Shown: positions 60,524 through 64,000 of the stretch, piece after piece | Layout of the letters: each line of letters opens with the position of its first letter | Numbering within the stretch: position 1 is the stretch's first letter | From: an uncultured bacterium | GTDB taxonomy: Bacteria; Cyanobacteriota; Vampirovibrionia; Gastranaerophilales; Gastranaerophilaceae | Direction: 5' to 3' | DNA: 64,000 nucleotides | NCBI GenBank assembly: GCA_949290355.1 | Contig: CASERN010000008.1 | Span: 186,001 to 250,000 of the forward strand | The notes under the pieces: generated by a model | Database searches by the model: none | The model's input: the letters and a program-made list of their open reading frames with translations, nothing else | Told to the model about the DNA's origin: nothing | Translations under genes and position numbers: made by a program

Positions 60524-63145
60524 TTATGATTTGGTAATTTTACCTTTTCCTCGATATATTCTATCTTCAGTAGCATTTGAGTTATACAAACCACCTCTGC
60601 CACCAGGGTTGCCAGGTCTTATATTTTTATATCTATCCATATAATCATCTGCTAATTTTACTTTGATTCCATTACCAAGATCGATTTCATCAAATAATGG
60701 AATATTCTTAGGCATATCACCGGCTCTTAAAGTTTCATTAGAAGCTTCACGCCACATTTTGTTCAATGTACGATAAACTTGTTTTTTCATACTTGCCGGA
60801 ATTTCTTTTCCATCTTCAGTTTGGTATAAAACTGTATAAGCTTCAGGTCCCCTATATCTTACAGGTTTTACTGTAGGGACTTTTGATTCTTCAGTAATTT
60901 GACCTGACCTGATAGTAATTGTTTTAGATTGTGGAATATTAAGTTTTAATTTTGTATCTTCTGTTGTAGTATCTTCAACTTCTTTAGTCAAATTTACAGC
61001 ACCGTCAAAGTGAGATTTAGCATTTATCTTATTCATAGTAGCTAAACCTGAAGCAAGTCCGCCTGCAGCACCAAGAGCTGCACCCATGCCACCTGTTTTT
61101 AAATATTTATTACCCGAATCTTTATAATTTTGCCCAGCTGCTTCAACTTGACCAGAATATTCTTGTCCATCAACATGAATTTCTTTATTTACAGTCTGAG
61201 TATAAGTTTCTCCATTACTTGTATACTTAAAAGTAGTTGAATCATGTATTGTAGTAGGATCAGTAACACCTGAATAACCTACCATTTGAGGAGCAGTAGT
61301 ACCAGCAATAGAGACAGCACCTGCAGCTACTGAACCAAGTCCTGCAGTTGCGAAACCTAAAGCTGCACCAAGTCCTGCATTACCAAGAGCATACAATGCT
61401 CTTTTAGCTGCGGTTCTGTTCTTGTCTACAGTCATACCTGTAGTTTTTGCAAGATCTCTATATTGGTTTAATTCTCTATTACCAACTTTTCCATTATCAT
61501 TACCAATTAATTGCTCAAAAGAACGTCTTGTTCCAGCTGCTGTGATTAATGATTTTCTCATTACTCCTTCACGGCCTTCATCTAAATTTAAGTTTTTATC
61601 ATCAGTAAAGTTATCCTGAGATCTATCATCCAAATGACGAGAATCACCTGAATTCAAGAAATAATTCTTCCATTTTTCTTCACTGAATTTATAATATTTT
61701 CCGTTCATTTCAAAGTCGCAATCATCTGCAGTGCCTTGTGTACAAAATTCATCAGGAGCAGCTTTTACAAGTTCACGACCCTTTTTACCGATATCTGTAT
61801 GTTCAATTGCAGAATCAGCTTCACTAGCTTGAGCAGATTTTCTTGCTTCTTTTGTAAAATGCACTCTTGTATTTTCAATGCTTTGAGCTGACATATCTTT
61901 TTTTACTTGTCTTTCAGCTTCTGCATTTATAAAATATTTTTTATCTTTTTCAATTTGTTTATCACTTCTTTTACTCATAACATCTTCAACTGCCATACGT
62001 TCAAGAAGTATTTCAGGGTTAAAATTATTGCTTTCTGTAATTTTTAAATATGCAGCTATATTTTTTCTTGCTTCTCCGGTATCACCATCAAAAGATTTAA
62101 TATAAGCTTGCTCATCACCGTTCATTGCTCGATTATATGCATCCAACAATCCTTTTTCATCTTTTTTAGCTTCTTTTAATAAACCATCAATGAAAGCTTT
62201 TTCATCTTCTGTTGCATAACTATCATAGTATTTTTGTAAAACCTCTTCATTTGTTGGTATTTCTTTTTTCAATTTTGCTAATTGTTTACCAATTTTCTTA
62301 TCATATTTATCTTGAGCAAGAGAATATTTCATTGTCTCTGCATTTTCAGGATCGTTTGCCCACTCAGCAAGTTTTTCTTTATAATCAAGTTCCAAACTCT
62401 TTCTTGCTGCTTTATTATGTTTCAAATCCTGTGGAACATCTACAGCATTTTCTTTTCTTACTGTTTTAGTTGTAGTTGTTGCATCAACTGATACTTCCAT
62501 AGGAGGTGTAGGAGTCTCTTTTGCAGGTTTATCTTCTTTTGATAAATATTGTTCTAATTTTTTATTATCTAATACTGAATATTGTCCATTATCATTCTTT
62601 TGCACTGCACCATCAGAAACTAATCTTGCAATAAATTCAGGATCTGTTTCTTTTGTAAATTCTACTGTTGTTTTTTGATTAGCACTAACATATTTTGAAA
62701 TTGTTGACTCCAATTGTGCTTTGTTTTCTTTAGTAAAGTTTATATTACCATTTTCGTCTGCTTGAATTCCAATTTTACCTAATTCTTCTAACAAACCTTG
62801 TTTTGCAGAAGAATCTAATGTTAATTTTGATAATAAATTATTAACGTTAAATGAAGTTTGTGATTCTTTAGAAATAACATTTTTATCAGTAGGTGTTTTT
62901 TCAAGCTCAGCACCTTTAATTGGTTGATTAATTCTAGCTGTTTGTTGTTTCGATTGAGCTTGTTGAACATCTGAAACACCTGATACTTTAGGAGCATTTG
63001 GGTGCAATTGTGCCTGAATTTGTTCATCAGTTAAATTCGCAGCATTCTCAACACCACGTTTTGTCAATTCTTCTATTGCTTTTGTCCTATCATAAGGTCT
63101 TCCGGGTGGAATTTGTCCGTTTATTTGGAATTCATTTGCACACAT
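60524..63145 (-). CDS. Large lineage-specific helical protein
   Basis: 873 residues, no known family. N-terminal 100 residues are Gln/Pro-rich; about 100-560 is strongly charged and helical with many Lys/Glu/Asp; LDEGREGVMRKSLITAAGTRRSFEQLIGNDNG near 530 is followed by VGNRELNQYRDLAKTTGM. A Gly/Ala-rich hydrophobic stretch (ALGNAGLGAALGFATAGLGSVAAGAVSIAG, about 610-640) and another (TGGMGAALGAAGGLASGLATMN, about 705-725) look membrane-active. C-terminal 150 residues are soluble (VRYRGPEAYTVLYQTEDGK). Same plan as the protein at 14724-16265. Start ATG behind AAAGGA. No signal peptide. Confidence 0.65.
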   Translation of the reverse strand: MCANEFQINGQIPPGRPYDRTKAIEELTKRGVENAANLTDEQIQAQLHPNAPKVSGVSDVQQAQSKQQTARINQPIKGAELEKTPTDKNVISKESQTSFNVNNLLSKLTLDSSAKQGLLEELGKIGIQADENGNINFTKENKAQLESTISKYVSANQKTTVEFTKETDPEFIARLVSDGAVQKNDNGQYSVLDNKKLEQYLSKEDKPAKETPTPPMEVSVDATTTTKTVRKENAVDVPQDLKHNKAARKSLELDYKEKLAEWANDPENAETMKYSLAQDKYDKKIGKQLAKLKKEIPTNEEVLQKYYDSYATEDEKAFIDGLLKEAKKDEKGLLDAYNRAMNGDEQAYIKSFDGDTGEARKNIAAYLKITESNNFNPEILLERMAVEDVMSKRSDKQIEKDKKYFINAEAERQVKKDMSAQSIENTRVHFTKEARKSAQASEADSAIEHTDIGKKGRELVKAAPDEFCTQGTADDCDFEMNGKYYKFSEEKWKNYFLNSGDSRHLDDRSQDNFTDDKNLNLDEGREGVMRKSLITAAGTRRSFEQLIGNDNGKVGNRELNQYRDLAKTTGMTVDKNRTAAKRALYALGNAGLGAALGFATAGLGSVAAGAVSIAGTTAPQMVGYSGVTDPTTIHDSTTFKYTSNGETYTQTVNKEIHVDGQEYSGQVEAAGQNYKDSGNKYLKTGGMGAALGAAGGLASGLATMNKINAKSHFDGAVNLTKEVEDTTTEDTKLKLNIPQSKTITIRSGQITEESKVPTVKPVRYRGPEAYTVLYQTEDGKEIPASMKKQVYRTLNKMWREASNETLRAGDMPKNIPLFDEIDLGNGIKVKLADDYMDRYKNIRPGNPGGRGGLYNSNATEDRIYRGKGKITKS

Positions 63146-63538
63146 AGTTCAATCCTTTCTATAATTTTCAATTTTTGGCATGAAAATTAATCTTTATACT
63201 TCTCTATGTCCATGTAAAAACATTTTTTAACTGAAAATTGCCTATATTTAAGGGGTTCATTTAATTAAGTTTCGAAAAATGTTGATTTTACAGGATTCTG
63301 GAAGTTTTCTATTGCTTCATAATTCTTAACATTTATATATATTTTATATTGCTGTTAAATATATAAAATATATATTTTCAAATTTTCAGAATAATCATCT
63401 CATACCACACACTCCTTGATATTATAAATACGTATCAGTTATCGGCAAGATTAATTAAAAACTTTAAAACATGCTAAAAAGTCGTTACATTTATTCACAA
63501 TTTTGTAATAAAATAATAGCAGAACAGGGGACAAAAAA
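63146..63538. other. 393-bp AT-rich divergent intergenic region
   Basis: No coding frame of merit. It must hold the promoters of the 873-residue gene (leftward) and DUF4186 gene (rightward). Contains a run of ATATAAAATATATA-like sequence near 63335-63378 and GTAATAAAATAATAG just before the rightward gene, followed by the ribosome-binding site GGGGA at 63527-63531. No structured RNA was seen. Confidence 0.4.
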
Positions 63539-63886
63539 ATGGCAGATATATTTGAAAAACTTAGTATGTCAGCTTTTCGCAGTAAATTTAAACTTAAACA
63601 AAAAGAAAAAGAGTATATATCTCAAAAGGGAATTGAAACTATTAGAAAACATGCGTATGATTTCATATCTAAACGTATTGCACCTAAAGAAATTCCAAAT
63701 GATGGCAAACAAACCCCTATGAAAGGGCATCCTGTATTCATTGCACAACATGCAACTGCTACTTGTTGCAGAGGATGTATTTCTAAATGGCATAAAATTC
63801 CGAAAGGAATTGAATTAAATAAACAACAGCAAGACTACATAGTAAATATTATTATGGAGTGGATTGAAAGACAATTAGTATCTTAA
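63539..63886 (+). CDS. DUF4186 domain protein
   Basis: 115 residues. The conserved core HPVFIAQHATATCCRGCISKWHKIPKG, with its Cys-Cys-Arg-Gly-Cys and two His residues, identifies DUF4186, a small family probably binding a metal or Fe-S cluster. Function unknown. Start ATG 63539 with AGGGGA upstream. Its last 12 bp overlap the end of a convergent gene. Confidence 0.85.
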   Translation: MADIFEKLSMSAFRSKFKLKQKEKEYISQKGIETIRKHAYDFISKRIAPKEIPNDGKQTPMKGHPVFIAQHATATCCRGCISKWHKIPKGIELNKQQQDYIVNIIMEWIERQLVS

Positions 63887-64000
63887 TGGAATTTTTGATC
63901 TGTTCACTGTCTTTTTGTCATATCCAAAATTAGCAAGCATTCTGCATGTGCTTGTATAAAAAATGCTTTCATCTAAAGTAGGACCAATGTTTATTGAATT
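63875..64000 (-). CDS. 3' end of an unidentified minus-strand gene, partial
   Basis: An open frame enters from the right edge and gives 41 residues ending in KIPLRY before TAA (63875-63877). The composition is protein-like (GPTLDESIFYTSTCRMLANF) and there is no other feature in this stretch. It overlaps the DUF4186 gene tail by 12 bp. Too short to name. Confidence 0.4.
   Translation of the reverse strand, partial: NSINIGPTLDESIFYTSTCRMLANFGYDKKTVNRSKIPLRY

Overview
The window is AT-rich, densely packed bacterial chromosome with no rRNA, tRNA, CRISPR array, insertion sequence or recognisable prophage. The gene content points to a Gram-negative-type cell envelope (TolC-family protein, LolA-like and MMPL proteins, lipid-A-type acyltransferase, type IV prepilin) combined with cyanobacteria-like features: plant/cyanobacterial-type glutamate-cysteine ligase, a large HEAT-repeat protein and an OmpR-type regulator resembling RpaA/RpaB. 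With the very low GC and several lineage-restricted proteins that share a short N-terminal 'INN..PSF'-like motif, my inference is a non-photosynthetic gut cyanobacterial relative (Vampirovibrionia/Melainabacteria, order Gastranaerophilales). No 16S gene is present to confirm this.

Layout. 1-5.6 kb: end of holA, holB, a GAF-histidine kinase, a HEAT-repeat protein, a GT2 glycosyltransferase, the hibernation factor Hpf and a small Cys-rich protein with a structured leader. 5.8-9.6 kb: a prepilin with a lectin-like tail, a C10 tract, MntP, a DUF4127 protein and a UbiE/MenG-type methyltransferase. 9.6-16.3 kb: a hydroxyacid dehydrogenase, Hsp20, an unidentified GC-rich structured RNA candidate, GshA, RsmA-IspE and an Ala-rich coiled-coil protein. 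16.4-27.3 kb: a peptide-type ABC ATPase, amidohydrolase-BioY-RimI, a diguanylate cyclase, the operon RR-HK-TadA-TIGR02757, a zinc-ribbon protein and a GGDEF/HD-GYP enzyme. 27.6-36.4 kb: YkgJ-like, GT39, beta-carbonic anhydrase, a GH13-like plus kinase-like gene pair, ferritin, a GNAT, a membrane protein with a DtxR-like palindrome, a DtxR/MntR regulator and a Gph-type phosphatase.

36.4-48.6 kb is the most coherent system: an aryl polyene (APE) type II PKS pigment cluster. It comprises two divergent operons whose start codons are 14 bp apart. The minus operon carries CLF, acyltransferase, two ACPs, ApeG-like membrane protein, an AMP-ligase/dehydratase fusion, thioesterase, LolA-like, MMPL exporter, O-methyltransferase and lipid acyltransferase, and runs on by overlapping genes into gph and the DtxR-type regulator. 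The plus operon carries a KS-dehydratase fusion, KR and KS. The gene order follows the proteobacterial apeC-M and apeO-R order, but with two gene fusions and with no visible enzyme for the aryl starter.

48.9-64 kb: an ABC-F protein with a degraded second P-loop, small envelope proteins, a TSCPD protein, a ferredoxin-nitroreductase, a TolC-family protein, adenine deaminase, a 1,238-residue exported TPS-type beta-helix protein with a 144-residue Asp-X stalk and a C-terminal PilZ domain with intact c-di-GMP-binding motifs, a large lineage-specific helical protein and DUF4186.

A recurrent regulatory theme is leaderless transcription: eight or so genes lack a Shine-Dalgarno sequence and have a sigma70-type -10 box ending 6-7 nt before the start codon.
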